Notes: a model not told the origin generated them from the letters alone. DNA of 64,000 nt from Microcystis panniformis FACHB-1757 (GCF_001264245.1 NZ_CP011339.1:4960001-5024000); one strand, 5' to 3'; shown: positions 35,790 to 45,371, counted from the stretch's first letter. Translations and numbers: made by a program.

Positions 35790-36122
35790 ATGCAGTTAGA
35801 AGATTATTTTGAATTTGTAGCAGTAGATAATATTCAATTAAAAGGACATCGTATTGGCATTGAGGACGTACTGAAATACTATCGACAAGGTTATAGTCCT
35901 CAAGAAATTCTCCAAGAATTACCAACTCTAAATTTAGAAAAAATTTATGCCACTTTGACCTATTATTATCACAATCAAGCACAAATCGATCTCTATCTTG
36001 TCAAGCTAGAAAGACAACGGGAACAACATTATCAACAGTGGCTAGAAACATCATCTCCTTTAATTGATCGTTTAAGAAAAGCAAAAATTAAAAAGGAGCA
36101 GGAGTATTTACAAAAAGCATGA
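35790..36122 (+). CDS. DUF433-type antitoxin-like protein
   Basis: The 110-residue protein has the DUF433 helix-turn-helix core: GIEDVLKYYRQGYSPQEILQ, LPTLNLEKIYATLTYYYHN. These proteins are usually antitoxins paired with a DUF5615 PIN-like toxin read from an overlapping ATG. Here the toxin is only a 35-residue remnant. AGGAGG at 35776 is a strong ribosome-binding site. Confidence 0.85.
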   Translation: MQLEDYFEFVAVDNIQLKGHRIGIEDVLKYYRQGYSPQEILQELPTLNLEKIYATLTYYYHNQAQIDLYLVKLERQREQHYQQWLETSSPLIDRLRKAKIKKEQEYLQKA

Positions 36123-36226
36123 AAATTCGGTTTTTGCTGGATGAAAATTTATCTCCTAATCTCAAAACGATTGTAAGTAGTCGTGCCAAATTAATTGCCA
36201 TTTTTGAGATAACTCTTGCAAGCTGA
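36119..36226 (+). pseudogene. Truncated DUF5615 PIN-like toxin
   Basis: It overlaps the antitoxin stop as ATGA. MKIRFLLDENLSPNLKTIV is the exact family start, with the first metal-binding Asp in LLDENLS. After about 19 residues the sequence diverges and stops at 36226. The catalytic remainder is gone, so the antitoxin is an orphan. Confidence 0.75.
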
Positions 36227-36305
36227 TGGCTGACTGCGATGTATAAATGCGATCTCCTTCTTTTAACTTTAAGCTAAAATAGATTGAGTTCGTTGTGATC
36301 GATCG

Positions 36306-36568
36306 ATGGGAAAAAAAGAAAAACTGCTAGGCTAGAAAAGGCCAAAAACTCGCCTCAAGGATTACGTTTTAGCGAATTTGAGAGTTTGCTTAATCTTTGT
36401 GGTTGGACTTTTGACCATCAAACAGGAAGTCATCACATTTGGTATTCATCCAAGAGAGTCCGTCTATCTATTCAACAGACAAAAAACGGTGAAGCGAAAG
36501 CTTATCAAGTTAAACAATTTTTAAAAATACAGGAGGAAGAAAATGAATCCAACCACCGAGGATTTTAA
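36306..36568 (+). CDS. hicA: HicA-family toxin, frameshifted near its start
   Basis: The main frame has GLRFSEFESLLNLCGWTFDH, QTGSHHIWYSS and the RLSIQQTKNGEAKAYQVKQF end, matching the HicA double-stranded RNA-binding fold with its catalytic His in GSHHIW. The natural ATG at 36306 (MGKKEKLL) is in another frame; one A missing in CTGCTAGGCTAG near 36327 would restore RLEKAKNSPQG. The alternative start at 36386 cuts the first helix. It overlaps hicB by 26 bases. Confidence 0.78.
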
Positions 36569-36764
36569 CGGTTTTAGCATTAATATCTTCCAAGATGAGG
36601 AGGGAGATTGGATAGCATACTTAGTAGAAATTCCTAGCGTTTCCGCTTTTGCTGATAGCCCCCAAACAGCACTCAATCAATTAATTTTAGCTTGGGAAGG
36701 CGTTAAAGAAAGTTATCGTCAACATGGTGAAGAAATTCCTCATTTAGCTATGACAAAAAATTAG
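36543..36764 (+). CDS. hicB: HicB-family antitoxin
   Basis: The 73-residue protein has the partial RNase H-like HicB fold: FSINIFQDEEGDWIAYLVEI, AFADSPQTALNQLILAWEGV. It should neutralise the HicA toxin upstream. There is no C-terminal DNA-binding domain, so autoregulation must work otherwise. Confidence 0.82.
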   Translation: MNPTTEDFNGFSINIFQDEEGDWIAYLVEIPSVSAFADSPQTALNQLILAWEGVKESYRQHGEEIPHLAMTKN

Positions 36765-36839
36765 GCACACTAGCAGGGTCTTGAAAAATTTAGTACAAAT
36801 GATCGGACTTTTTTTCCCAACCCCTAACCCCAAATTCTG

Positions 36840-38216
36840 CTACTCAGATTCAGGTTTCTTAGGGTCTTTTTCTGGGGTATTAGGGGCGGGATTTGGGGCT
36901 ATTGTCGCAATTTGGGCGGCCATTCTTGTCATTGCTTGACCTTGGGCGAATTCCTGCTGTAGTTGTTCGCTAGAAGAAACCAAACGACTTAAACCCTGGA
37001 TTAAACGGATAATTTCCTGTCGCAGTTGCGGATTACCGGTAATTTCATCCACATCCGAGGTGATTTTCTGAAGATTGGCAAAAGCAGCGCGAGAGGAGTC
37101 GAGGAGTTGCTGTAGGGTGACAACAGTGGCAGGATCGGAGAGATAAGCGGTAAAGTTACCCAAATTTTCGCTTAATTTAACAGCATTTGCCGAAATAGTG
37201 TTTAAATTCTCAATAATTTGGCTTTTCTGCACTTGCGTCAGAATCGGATCCAAAGCAGCGAGAGTAGTTTGTAGGCGATCGCTGGTAGTTTTGATACTAT
37301 CGAGAGTGGCAATTAAACGATTTTGATTAGCTGCCAAAAAAACCCGCAGTTCTTCGGTGGTTTGTCCCACCAAAAGCAGCGTTTTTCGGGCCTCCACTAG
37401 GGTAGCGTCTAAATTTCTCAGGCCGCCACTTCCCTGTAAACTTCTCAGTAAAGTAGTCGCTTCCTGACTCAATCCCCCGACACCGGAAAGATCACTAGAA
37501 AGGCGATCGAGGGAACCGGATACTTGCGGTAAGGATTCTAGGGATCTCATCCCCGAATTAAGTTTACCCAGAGTACCGCTGCGACGAACCTCGCTTAAAG
37601 CGGTGGTTGCCTCACCACTAAAGCGATCGAGTCCTCCCAAGGCATTGGCAGCGCGCTGGGTAAAGGAACGAAATCCGGCCACCATATCGGGATCACTAAC
37701 TAGATTAGAAATTCTCAGCAAAGATCTGATCAAGGTATTGACATTTAGTGCCGATTGCCCTTGTAAACGGGAACCGTTACAGATAATCACCTCCCCATTG
37801 CAGTTAGGACTCAAAGGGGGTTCTTTAACACCACCGACGGGTAAAGCTTGCAGGGGAGTAATATCGATCGTGGTTTCACCCACTAAACCGGATTGAATGG
37901 CTTCGATGAGGGAATTACTGGGAATTAGGCGATCTGCTGGCGAAATCTCCACTTCTACGGCGACTCCCTCCGGTTCTGGGGTAATTGCTGTCACTTGCCC
38001 GATTCTCACTCCCCGATAACCGACGCGGGTTCCCACCATCATGCCACCCACATTAGGAAAAAGGAAGCTGGCTCGATAACTGCGTCCCCCGAAGCTAAAA
38101 TTACTTAACCAGGCGATTAACCAGATTAATATTCCCCCCGATGCGAGTAACATTAAACCGATACCACTTTGCCGCAGAGTTGGGGAAATCCCCCGTTGTG
38201 AACCGCCAGCTTCCAT
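36840..38216 (-). CDS. MlaD-family (MCE-domain) lipid transport protein
   Basis: A single N-terminal membrane helix (GIGLMLLASGGILIWLIAWL) is followed by the MCE domain (ASFLFPNVGGMMVGTRVGYR, GVRIGQVTAITPEPEGV). A long helical C-terminal region follows, as in MCE proteins that form lipid-conducting rings across the periplasm. The tail is rich in Pro and charged residues. The adjacent upstream ABC ATPase completes a transporter; the permease is not in the window. In cyanobacteria these are homologous to plastid TGD lipid importers. Confidence 0.9.
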   Translation of the reverse strand: MEAGGSQRGISPTLRQSGIGLMLLASGGILIWLIAWLSNFSFGGRSYRASFLFPNVGGMMVGTRVGYRGVRIGQVTAITPEPEGVAVEVEISPADRLIPSNSLIEAIQSGLVGETTIDITPLQALPVGGVKEPPLSPNCNGEVIICNGSRLQGQSALNVNTLIRSLLRISNLVSDPDMVAGFRSFTQRAANALGGLDRFSGEATTALSEVRRSGTLGKLNSGMRSLESLPQVSGSLDRLSSDLSGVGGLSQEATTLLRSLQGSGGLRNLDATLVEARKTLLLVGQTTEELRVFLAANQNRLIATLDSIKTTSDRLQTTLAALDPILTQVQKSQIIENLNTISANAVKLSENLGNFTAYLSDPATVVTLQQLLDSSRAAFANLQKITSDVDEITGNPQLRQEIIRLIQGLSRLVSSSEQLQQEFAQGQAMTRMAAQIATIAPNPAPNTPEKDPKKPESE

Positions 38217-38330
38217 AAATAATTACTCCTCATCTCTACAGAGTATCTTACAGGAGAAATCGGAGGATTTCAGCGATCAGTGATCAGATGCGAGTTATCA
38301 GTTCACTGATTACTGTTTACTGTTTACTGA

Positions 38331-39110
38331 TCACTGAATTGGTCCGTCGATACTGCCGGTAAAAAATTGCTTGAGTACGGGGATTTCGGAGTGATAAGCC
38401 TCTTGAGTCGGTCCAACCCATTGAAATTGACCTTTATAGAGAAAAACGATGCGATCGGTGGTATTTTCGATGGTGCTGTGGACGTGGGTGACAATGAGAT
38501 GGGCCCCACAGGCTTTTTTTACTTTGAGAAGTTCCATAATTACCGTCTGGATGCGGGTAGAAGCGACGGGATCCAGTCCGGCAGTGGGTTCATCGTAAAG
38601 GAGAATGTTCGGTCGATCGGCGGCGATCGAGGGATCGCTGATAATTGCTCTGGCTAAACTGACGCGTTTTCGCATCCCTCCGGATATTTCAGAGGGATAG
38701 AGGTCGTAGGAACCGGACATTCCCACTAAATCCAGTTTTTCTTCCACTAAATCGCGGATTTCGGCTCGTTTTAGCTTTGAGTGGCGATAGAGAGCAAAAC
38801 CGACATTTTCCCCGACGGTGAGGGAGTCAAAAAGGGCCGATTGTTGGAAAACTAGACCAACACCGAGGGGATCTTCCCCCTGTTCTACGGTTCTCTGACG
38901 TTTTGTACCGTATATGTACACTTCTCCTCGATCGGGGGCCAGTAATCCAGCGACTAACCGTAAAATGGTCGATTTTCCCGTCCCCGATGGACCGATCACG
39001 CCGATCGCTTCTCCTTCGTACACTTTCAGATCGACGTTATTTAAGATTACTTTCTTGCCGAAAGCTTTAGTTACTCCCCTTAATTCGACGATCGGTTCGC
39101 GCATCACCAT
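38331..39110 (-). CDS. ABC-transporter ATP-binding protein, MlaF-like
   Basis: The 259-residue ATPase has Walker A GPSGTGKSTILRLV, signature EISGGMRKRVSLARA and Walker B NILLYDEPTAGLDPVAST, with the H-loop VTHVHST. The AGLDPVAS pattern and MCE neighbour identify the Mla/TGD3-type lipid transport ATPase. The 114-base gap to the MlaD gene contains CAGTGATCAG repeats and may hold a processing site. Confidence 0.9.
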   Translation of the reverse strand: MVMREPIVELRGVTKAFGKKVILNNVDLKVYEGEAIGVIGPSGTGKSTILRLVAGLLAPDRGEVYIYGTKRQRTVEQGEDPLGVGLVFQQSALFDSLTVGENVGFALYRHSKLKRAEIRDLVEEKLDLVGMSGSYDLYPSEISGGMRKRVSLARAIISDPSIAADRPNILLYDEPTAGLDPVASTRIQTVIMELLKVKKACGAHLIVTHVHSTIENTTDRIVFLYKGQFQWVGPTQEAYHSEIPVLKQFFTGSIDGPIQ

Positions 39111-39137
39111 CTAGAATATCTTTACAAAAATGCCCTT

Positions 39138-39770
39138 TTATTGTAGTGCAACGACCCGATCTTTCTTTTTTTTCTTTTCTGGTTTTATGGTTCGCGATTC
39201 TATCTGCATTTCGGGAATCTCTCGCAATTCTTCCGCATCTAAACGATATTGTTCGCAGACAAGACTGAGACGAATACCAGAACAGCTAACGGGATTAACT
39301 GAATGGGTGAGATCTCCTTGAAAGAGGATCAGGGTGTTAGCACAAGGACGAATCTGGGCCACGGAACGATTACGGTTTGCTAGTACCAGTTCCCCCCCTT
39401 GAATATCCCTAGGAACCTGTACATAAAGGACGCTAACTAGGAGCGGGGGATCGATTGTTTTACAATAGGAGCGCAGGGAGCGATCGATATGGGGATCGAC
39501 GCGTGAACCGGTTTGTAGGAGTAAGGGGTTAAGATAAAAAGCGTTGCAGTCAGCTTGTAAACTGCGATCGAGATAGGGTTTAAAATAGGGAAACATTCGT
39601 TCGACTTCGCTGATTTGTGTGCGTCGAAAAGCGATGGAAAAGCCTTTGGTTTTAACGAAATCTCGATTTAAATTGTTAACTGTGAAGTGGGGACAAGCGA
39701 GGATCTGTCCTTGTAGTTCGCTCAGATAACTGGGAGTGAAAGCGTCGGGATATTGGGAATAGTAAGGCAC
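39138..39770 (-). CDS. 2OG-Fe(II) oxygenase
   Basis: The double-stranded beta-helix iron motif is present: HxD in SRVDPHIDRSL, the distal His in GDLTHSVNPV, and Arg in SGIRLSLVCEQ that holds 2-oxoglutarate. This is the prolyl-4-hydroxylase-like class. The substrate is unknown. The start is GTG; the same frame stays open upstream to the stop of the methyltransferase gene at 39993, with residues that look like the end of a different protein. The C-terminal tail is basic (KPEKKKKKDR). Confidence 0.82.
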   Translation of the reverse strand: MPYYSQYPDAFTPSYLSELQGQILACPHFTVNNLNRDFVKTKGFSIAFRRTQISEVERMFPYFKPYLDRSLQADCNAFYLNPLLLQTGSRVDPHIDRSLRSYCKTIDPPLLVSVLYVQVPRDIQGGELVLANRNRSVAQIRPCANTLILFQGDLTHSVNPVSCSGIRLSLVCEQYRLDAEELREIPEMQIESRTIKPEKKKKKDRVVALQ

Positions 39771-39992
39771 GGATAGAATCGCAACGGGATGGCAATCTTT
39801 AGGATAGCTTGTTTTTAGGGGAGATGGGGATAATTTTCCCAGAAGTGTTTTGCCTGTGTGTATTTTAAGATAAGAGTTATTAAGAATGATGTTCTGATCG
39901 AAAGCTTGACTAACTCTCCTTAATTCTCCGAGGGATTTATTGCCGAGCCAATTTTCTACCGTAGCGGTTGTTATTGTTAACTTTTTGATTGA

Positions 39993-40931
39993 CTAATCAA
40001 ATACCTCAAATTCTTGTCCGATCTTGCCAAAATATTCCCCCAAACGTTGTTGAATGATATTAATATACTGATCTTCAATTTCAATACCAATAGTCTGATA
40101 ACCTAATTCTAGAGCGGCAATTAAAGTTGTACCCGTTCCGGCAAAAGGATCGAGAACTATATGACTGTTATCCTGTGGTAGAAATAACTCGAGCAGTTTT
40201 CTAATCAATGATAAAGGTTTAATCGTACAATGCTCATCAAAATTTTCATCCCGTCCTTTAGAAAAGCCCTCTAAAATATTGGATTGAAAAGAGCCGTCAT
40301 TTAGTATAGCTTTGAAGGGACCTAATCCAGTCATTTGTATAGTTTCAATATAATTGTTTTTTAGAGGCTTCTGCACAATAACTATAGCTTCCCATTCATT
40401 TCTCAGGCAAGTATGCCAACCTTGCCATTGTTTGGCATTAGTATCACCAATTTTGTCAAGTTTTTTCTCAATATTTAATCCTTTAGGAATGCCTGAATGT
40501 CGTCTATAAACCAGCACATCTCTAGCATAAAAACCAGCATTTTCAAGAGCAATCTGAATATGAGCCAGTGTTCTTGTGCTACTAAAAACAGCGACAACAG
40601 CCCCGCTTTTACAAACACGCATTAGTTCCTTTGACCAATCTGTTGCCCATTCAATATAATTGACCACATTTTCGCGATTGCGTTGATACCAACGCTCATT
40701 ACGAACCCCACCGGCTAACCCACTTCCATAGGGAATATTTTTGACCAGTGTGGAACTGTTTTGAATACGTTCTCTGCGTCTTTGGATTTCATCATGATCC
40801 CAATTTCTGCCAATGAACTCATAATTATAGGGTGGATCTGTGATCACACAAGATATACTAGATTCTTCTAGTAAAGTGAGAAGTTCTCTACAATCACCGT
40901 GCAGAAGTTGCCATCTTTTTGAGATATTCAT
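39993..40931 (-). CDS. DNA methyltransferase of a type II restriction-modification system
   Basis: Motif IV (CVITDPPYNYEF) near the N-terminus precedes the SAM-binding motif I (VLDPFAGTGTTLIAALELGY), the beta-class order. DPPY allows N6-adenine or N4-cytosine methylation. The gene overlaps the upstream endonuclease as ATGA, so synthesis is coupled. A long target-recognition segment lies between the motifs. The sequence specificity cannot be read. Confidence 0.92.
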   Translation of the reverse strand: MNISKRWQLLHGDCRELLTLLEESSISCVITDPPYNYEFIGRNWDHDEIQRRRERIQNSSTLVKNIPYGSGLAGGVRNERWYQRNRENVVNYIEWATDWSKELMRVCKSGAVVAVFSSTRTLAHIQIALENAGFYARDVLVYRRHSGIPKGLNIEKKLDKIGDTNAKQWQGWHTCLRNEWEAIVIVQKPLKNNYIETIQMTGLGPFKAILNDGSFQSNILEGFSKGRDENFDEHCTIKPLSLIRKLLELFLPQDNSHIVLDPFAGTGTTLIAALELGYQTIGIEIEDQYINIIQQRLGEYFGKIGQEFEVFD

Positions 40932-41497
40932 CGGGCAATATAAAACTCCTGTGTTTCAGAAAATTTATCAAAAGCTTTTAGCAAATCGAACCCACTGCGA
41001 TCAAGTATATAATCAAAACTTTGTTGGCTCTGCAAAACAGTCCAGCCACCCAGATGACAAGCTTTAATCGCTGCTGGTAAGTTATCCTCTCGCACAATCA
41101 GTAAAATAGGTCTAAGTCCTCTTTCCTGTAATAGTTTTCCATACTGTTTAAACTTTTTAAGTGTGCCAGAATCTCCCGAACCAATTCTATATTTAGTATC
41201 AATGGCATCTCTACCTAAAATGCAGTCACAAGGTTGATCATCTGCAATCTTTAAAGCTGGTTGATAATCTAAACAATTAGCCTTAAAAACTTCTGTCACC
41301 AGACGTTGCCAACACATTCCTAGTTCCCTGCCCCAATACTGACGATTTTCCCTTTTTAAACTAGGAGTAATTCCAAATACCCTCATAAGCGAATCATAAT
41401 CATCATTTTCTTCTCCATAGATTTTGTCACTAAAAGAACTTTGGTATTGTCTCAAAATTCCCTTGAGCAGGTTTTCTATTTGATCGGGTGGCATCAA
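40928..41497 (-). CDS. Type II restriction endonuclease, possibly ApaLI-like
   Basis: It directly precedes and overlaps the methyltransferase gene. It has a PD-(D/E)xK-like core: CDCILGRDAIDTKYRIGSGD (Asp, then D-x-K) followed by KKFKQYGKLLQERGLRPILL. The 189-residue size and start (QIENLLKGILRQYQSSFSDK) recall ApaLI-type enzymes, but this was not tested. ATG at 41497 with AAGGATT upstream is the likely start. Confidence 0.72.
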   Translation of the reverse strand: MMPPDQIENLLKGILRQYQSSFSDKIYGEENDDYDSLMRVFGITPSLKRENRQYWGRELGMCWQRLVTEVFKANCLDYQPALKIADDQPCDCILGRDAIDTKYRIGSGDSGTLKKFKQYGKLLQERGLRPILLIVREDNLPAAIKACHLGGWTVLQSQQSFDYILDRSGFDLLKAFDKFSETQEFYIAR

Positions 41498-41570
41498 TAA
41501 TCCTTTTTGATATAGATAGCTAACTACTGATTATCTCCCCAAATTATCGGTAATCTGTTCAAAGATAATA

Positions 41571-41717
41571 AGTAGCTGGTTATAATTAAATTAAAAATGG
41601 ATTTTAGGTTCGATCCCCCCCTGCCCCCCTTAATAAGGGGGGTGCCGATAGGCGGGGGGATCCCCCCTGCCCCCCTTGATAAGGGGGGTGTCTGACAACT
41701 TTTAACACCTACCTACT
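41571..41717. mobile_element. TA-flanked MITE with AGTAG ends
   Basis: It runs from AGTAGCTGGTTATAA to CACCTACCTACT with TA at 41569-41570 and 41718-41719. The interior has paired CCCCCCTTAATAAGGGGGG and CCCCCCTTGATAAGGGGGG palindromes. It lies between the restriction gene and pheT. Confidence 0.85.
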
Positions 41718-41868
41718 TATCACCCCTGGCCAAGGAAAATGAGCGGTTATTTACACAGTTCTTCCATCCTCCCCCTAACATTTTAACAGCCGATCGTCCC
41801 TAATCTCTAAATCATTGACTACCCACGGTTTACAATAGTTAAGAACCAACGGCAAGCAAGAATTAACG

Positions 41869-44304
41869 ATGCGGATTTCGATCAACTGGTTACGAGAATT
41901 AGTCAAAGTCGCCCAATCTCCCCAAGAATTAGCCGAATTATTGACAATTGCGGGAATAGAAGTGGAAGAGATCGAGGATCGCCGAGAATGGGCAAAGGGT
42001 GTGGTTATTGGTAAAATTATTGATCGCCAACCCCATCCTAATGCAGATAAATTAAGTGTCTGTCAGGTGGATATCGGTCAGGAAAATCTTAGTACAATTG
42101 TCTGTGGTGCGCCCAATGCTAGGGCTGATATTCTAGTTCCTGTGGCTACTTTGGGAACTTATTTAGCCAAAATCAATTTAACGATTAAACCGGCTAAATT
42201 GCGGGGGGTAAAATCGGAAGGGATGATCTGTTCCCTCGCAGAATTAGGATTAACTAAGGATTCTGAAGGAATCCACATTTTTAGTCAGGAAAATCTCCCT
42301 TTAGGTACAGATGTTCGTCCCCTTTTAGGACTCGATGAGGTGATTTTAGATATTTCTCCCACCGCTAACCGTGCCGATGCTTTGAGTATGATCGGAGTTG
42401 CGCGGGAAGTGGCAGCTTTGACAGGAGGAGAATTAAGCCTACCAAAAGTGAAATTAGGGGAATTTTCCCCTAAAAAAGATTTAACGCTGGAAATATCAGA
42501 AAATAAAGCTTGTCCTGCTTATATTGGTACGGTGATCGAGGGGGTAAAAATTGGCCCATCTCCGCTATGGTTGCAACAGCGTTTACAGGCTGCCGGATTG
42601 CGATCAATCAATAATGTGGTCGATATTACTAATTATGTCCTCTTGGAGTGGGGACAACCCTTACACGCTTTCGATTGCGATCGTTTACAGAGTTTTGCCG
42701 GAGGTAAATCCGTTACTATTGGGGTCCGTTTTGCTGAGGAAGGGGAAAAAATCATTACCCTTGATGGTCAGGAAAGAAGCTTAAAAGAGCTTAATTTATT
42801 AATTACTGCCAATAATAAGCCTGTAGCTTTAGCGGGGGTGATGGGAGGTCAAGATACGGAAGTTAACGAGGAAACCGTTAATCTTGTGCTAGAGTCGGCT
42901 TTATTCGATCCGATCGCTATCCGTCGTTCCTCAAAAGCGCAGGGTTTACGCAGCGAATCTTCCGGACGCTATGAACGCGGTGTTAATCCCGCCGCTTTGG
43001 AATATGCTTGTCAAAGGGCGATCGATTTGATTCTAGAGTTAGCTGGGGGAACTGTCAGCAGTCAGGTTAAAGCTGATTATCGCGCCGATCAGTCCAGTGG
43101 TTCGATCGAATTGCGTTTAGAACGTTTGCAGCAAATACTGGGTCAAGTTACCCTAGATGATGGTGCGATCGGTGAAATTCTCGCCGAAGATGTGGAGCGG
43201 ATTTTAGGCAATTTAGGCTGTGAATTGCAGTTAACCTCAAAAAATCCTGTTCTGTGGACTGTAACAGTGCCAGACTACCGTTATCGGGATTTAGAACGAG
43301 AAATTGACTTAATTGAAGAAGTGGCGCGACTGTACGGATACGATCGCTTTGTCGATACTTTGCCGGCAAAAACCGCAGCCGGAGGATTATCCTTTGAGGA
43401 AACTATACAGCGTCGGCTGCGGGAAGCTTTTCGCGCAGTGGGTTTGACGGAATTAGTCCAGTATTCCCTAGTTAAACCGGAATTAGCGGAAGTTGTCCTC
43501 GCTAATCCCCTTTTTGTCGAGTATTCTGCTTTGCGGACTAATCTCCTAGACGGTTTAATCGAAGCGTTTGAGTATAATCAGTCTCAGGGTAACGGTTCCT
43601 TAAATGGCTTCGAGATCGGGCGAGTTTTCCGCTTAGAATCGGATAATATCAACGAATACGATGCAATTGCTGGTATTTTCGGTGGTGATTTCTTCCCTGC
43701 CGGACGTTGGCTGCGATCGGGTAAAGAGGTGGCCATGACTTGGTATGAAGCAAAAGGCATTTTAGAAGCAGTATTCGATCGCCTTTCGCTGACAGTAAGC
43801 TACGAAAAATATGGCGAAGATGCGCGTTTTCATCCCGGACGAACAGCCTCTTTATGGATTGGCAAACAACGCCTAGGTATATTCGGTCAACTACACCCGC
43901 AATTGCGTCAGCAAAAAGGATTAATTGAGGCAGTTTATGCCTTTGAAATCCAGTTCCCGATCCTGTTAGCAACTCTTAGGGATAGTGCCAAAATTACCCC
44001 ACGTTTACAGGTCTATTCTACCTATCCGGGGGCAGCGCGAGATATCGCCTTCTTTGTTTCCACAGATATACCCGTAGATAGATTGACAAAAACTATCAAA
44101 AATGCTGGAGGTAATCTCTTAGAAAAAGTTGAATTATTCGATCGCTATCAGGGGCAGAATGTGCCAGAAAATCATTGTAGTTTGGCCTTTAGTTTAGTCT
44201 ATCGTGCCAGCGATCGAACTTTAACCGATGAAGATGTGGAACCTTTAATGACAAAAGTGCGAGAAGCTTTAGTTAAACAGTTCCAAGTTTCTTTAAGAAG
44301 TTAA
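41869..44304 (+). CDS. pheT: Phenylalanine--tRNA ligase beta subunit
   Basis: The 811-residue protein has the standard order: N-terminal EMAP/OB tRNA-binding domain (VVIGKIIDRQPHPNADKLSV), B3/B4 editing domain (NVVDITNYVLLEWGQPLHAF), B5 with metal-binding acidic residues (RDLEREIDLIEEVARLYGYD) and the C-terminal anticodon-binding domain. It forms the alpha2-beta2 enzyme with PheS, which is not in the window. The length is normal. Confidence 0.97.
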   Translation: MRISINWLRELVKVAQSPQELAELLTIAGIEVEEIEDRREWAKGVVIGKIIDRQPHPNADKLSVCQVDIGQENLSTIVCGAPNARADILVPVATLGTYLAKINLTIKPAKLRGVKSEGMICSLAELGLTKDSEGIHIFSQENLPLGTDVRPLLGLDEVILDISPTANRADALSMIGVAREVAALTGGELSLPKVKLGEFSPKKDLTLEISENKACPAYIGTVIEGVKIGPSPLWLQQRLQAAGLRSINNVVDITNYVLLEWGQPLHAFDCDRLQSFAGGKSVTIGVRFAEEGEKIITLDGQERSLKELNLLITANNKPVALAGVMGGQDTEVNEETVNLVLESALFDPIAIRRSSKAQGLRSESSGRYERGVNPAALEYACQRAIDLILELAGGTVSSQVKADYRADQSSGSIELRLERLQQILGQVTLDDGAIGEILAEDVERILGNLGCELQLTSKNPVLWTVTVPDYRYRDLEREIDLIEEVARLYGYDRFVDTLPAKTAAGGLSFEETIQRRLREAFRAVGLTELVQYSLVKPELAEVVLANPLFVEYSALRTNLLDGLIEAFEYNQSQGNGSLNGFEIGRVFRLESDNINEYDAIAGIFGGDFFPAGRWLRSGKEVAMTWYEAKGILEAVFDRLSLTVSYEKYGEDARFHPGRTASLWIGKQRLGIFGQLHPQLRQQKGLIEAVYAFEIQFPILLATLRDSAKITPRLQVYSTYPGAARDIAFFVSTDIPVDRLTKTIKNAGGNLLEKVELFDRYQGQNVPENHCSLAFSLVYRASDRTLTDEDVEPLMTKVREALVKQFQVSLRS

Positions 44305-44348
44305 ATTCAGCGCTCAGTTAACAGTTATCAGACATCGGCCTTATAATT

Positions 44349-44493
44349 AGGTAGACGTTAAAAATTATCAGATGCCCCCCTTATTAAGGGAGATCCCCCC
44401 GCCTACCGGCACCCCCCTTATCAAGGGGGGCAGGGGGGATCGAACCTAAAATCCATTGTTAATTTAATTATAACCAGCCATTTATTATCTCAA
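44349..44493. repeat. Degenerate copy of the TA-flanked MITE
   Basis: Sequence from GGTAGACGTTAAAAA to TATAACCAGCCATTTA follows the 20235/41571 family, with the same C/G palindromes, but the terminal AGTAG is lost on one side. It is probably immobile. Confidence 0.65.
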
Positions 44494-44672
44494 GAATAAT
44501 CTCACACATCGCTATCAATATCGCTGATTGCCTCTAATTGTTACCAATCAGTTTGAGAGTTGCTCAAAGTAGGTTCGCTGTTCATATTTCGTCGCTCCGC
44601 CACCTTTGAATTGTTAGATAGTAGTGAGGCGATTGCCATATTTTAGTACATCAGATATGATATAAATACATC

Positions 44673-45014
44673 ATGGCTGATCAAAGCAAACCTTTAGCTT
44701 GGCTGCATGGTGAGATCAAGACCCCACCTTTCAGTTTAGAAGCACGGATCGAAGCGGGTGTCTTACTCAGGCAACTACAGGAAGGCGAACCTCTTGGTTT
44801 GCCACATTCGCGTCCTATGCCAAGTGTAGGCTATCATTGTCATGAGCTACGCATTAGAGACATCGATAAAAATTGGAGGATTATTTATCGAATTGATGAA
44901 GATGCAATCTTGATTATTGAGGTGTTTAATAAGACAACAAGAGCAACACCCAAAAGTGTAATTGAGGTTTGTAAGAAACGCTTGAGTAAATACGATACTG
45001 ATCAGCAGGAATAA
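44673..45014 (+). CDS. RelE/HigB-like (Gp49 family) toxin
   Basis: The 113-residue protein has the RelE-fold pattern EARIEAGVLLRQLQEGEPLG, SVGYHCHELRIRD, NWRIIYRIDEDAILIIEVFN and a KKRLSKYD end. Such proteins are ribosome-dependent mRNA endonucleases. Toxin first, XRE antitoxin second, 4 bases apart, is the HigBA arrangement. Confidence 0.85.
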   Translation: MADQSKPLAWLHGEIKTPPFSLEARIEAGVLLRQLQEGEPLGLPHSRPMPSVGYHCHELRIRDIDKNWRIIYRIDEDAILIIEVFNKTTRATPKSVIEVCKKRLSKYDTDQQE

Positions 45015-45018
45015 GAGG

Positions 45019-45360
45019 ATGGAAGAGACTAAAAAAGGGCTTTTGGAATCAAAAGGCTGGAAAATCGGAACCGTTTCCGACTTTTTAGAGTTAACGCCCG
45101 AAGAGATTATCCTTGTTGAAATCAAACTAGCTCTTAGCAAAAGTTTGAAAATTCAGCGGCAGAAGATAATGACTCAAAGTGAACTGGCCAATAAAATCGG
45201 CTCTAGTCAACCTCGGATTGCCAAAGCTGAAAATGGCGATCCGTCAGTTTCACTGGAATTGCTTATCCCATCGCTGTTGGCAACAGGTGCCACTCCTCAA
45301 GACATCGGACAAATCATTGCCAGTGTCAAAGGCGTTGCTGAATCAAGACCTGAATGCTAA
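45019..45360 (+). CDS. XRE-family HigA-like antitoxin
   Basis: The C-terminal half has a helix-turn-helix (MTQSELANKIGSSQPRIAKA) followed by PSVSLELLIPSLLATGATPQ. The first 50 residues should bind the toxin. It is likely to repress the shared promoter. Confidence 0.85.
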   Translation: MEETKKGLLESKGWKIGTVSDFLELTPEEIILVEIKLALSKSLKIQRQKIMTQSELANKIGSSQPRIAKAENGDPSVSLELLIPSLLATGATPQDIGQIIASVKGVAESRPEC

Positions 45361-45371
45361 TTTTGTGCATT

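Noticed and set aside
20263..44440. GGTTCGATCCC strings resembling the T-arm of tRNA
   Set aside because: They recur at 20295, 34078, 41610 and 44430 as part of a MITE end; no acceptor, D or anticodon arms are around them.
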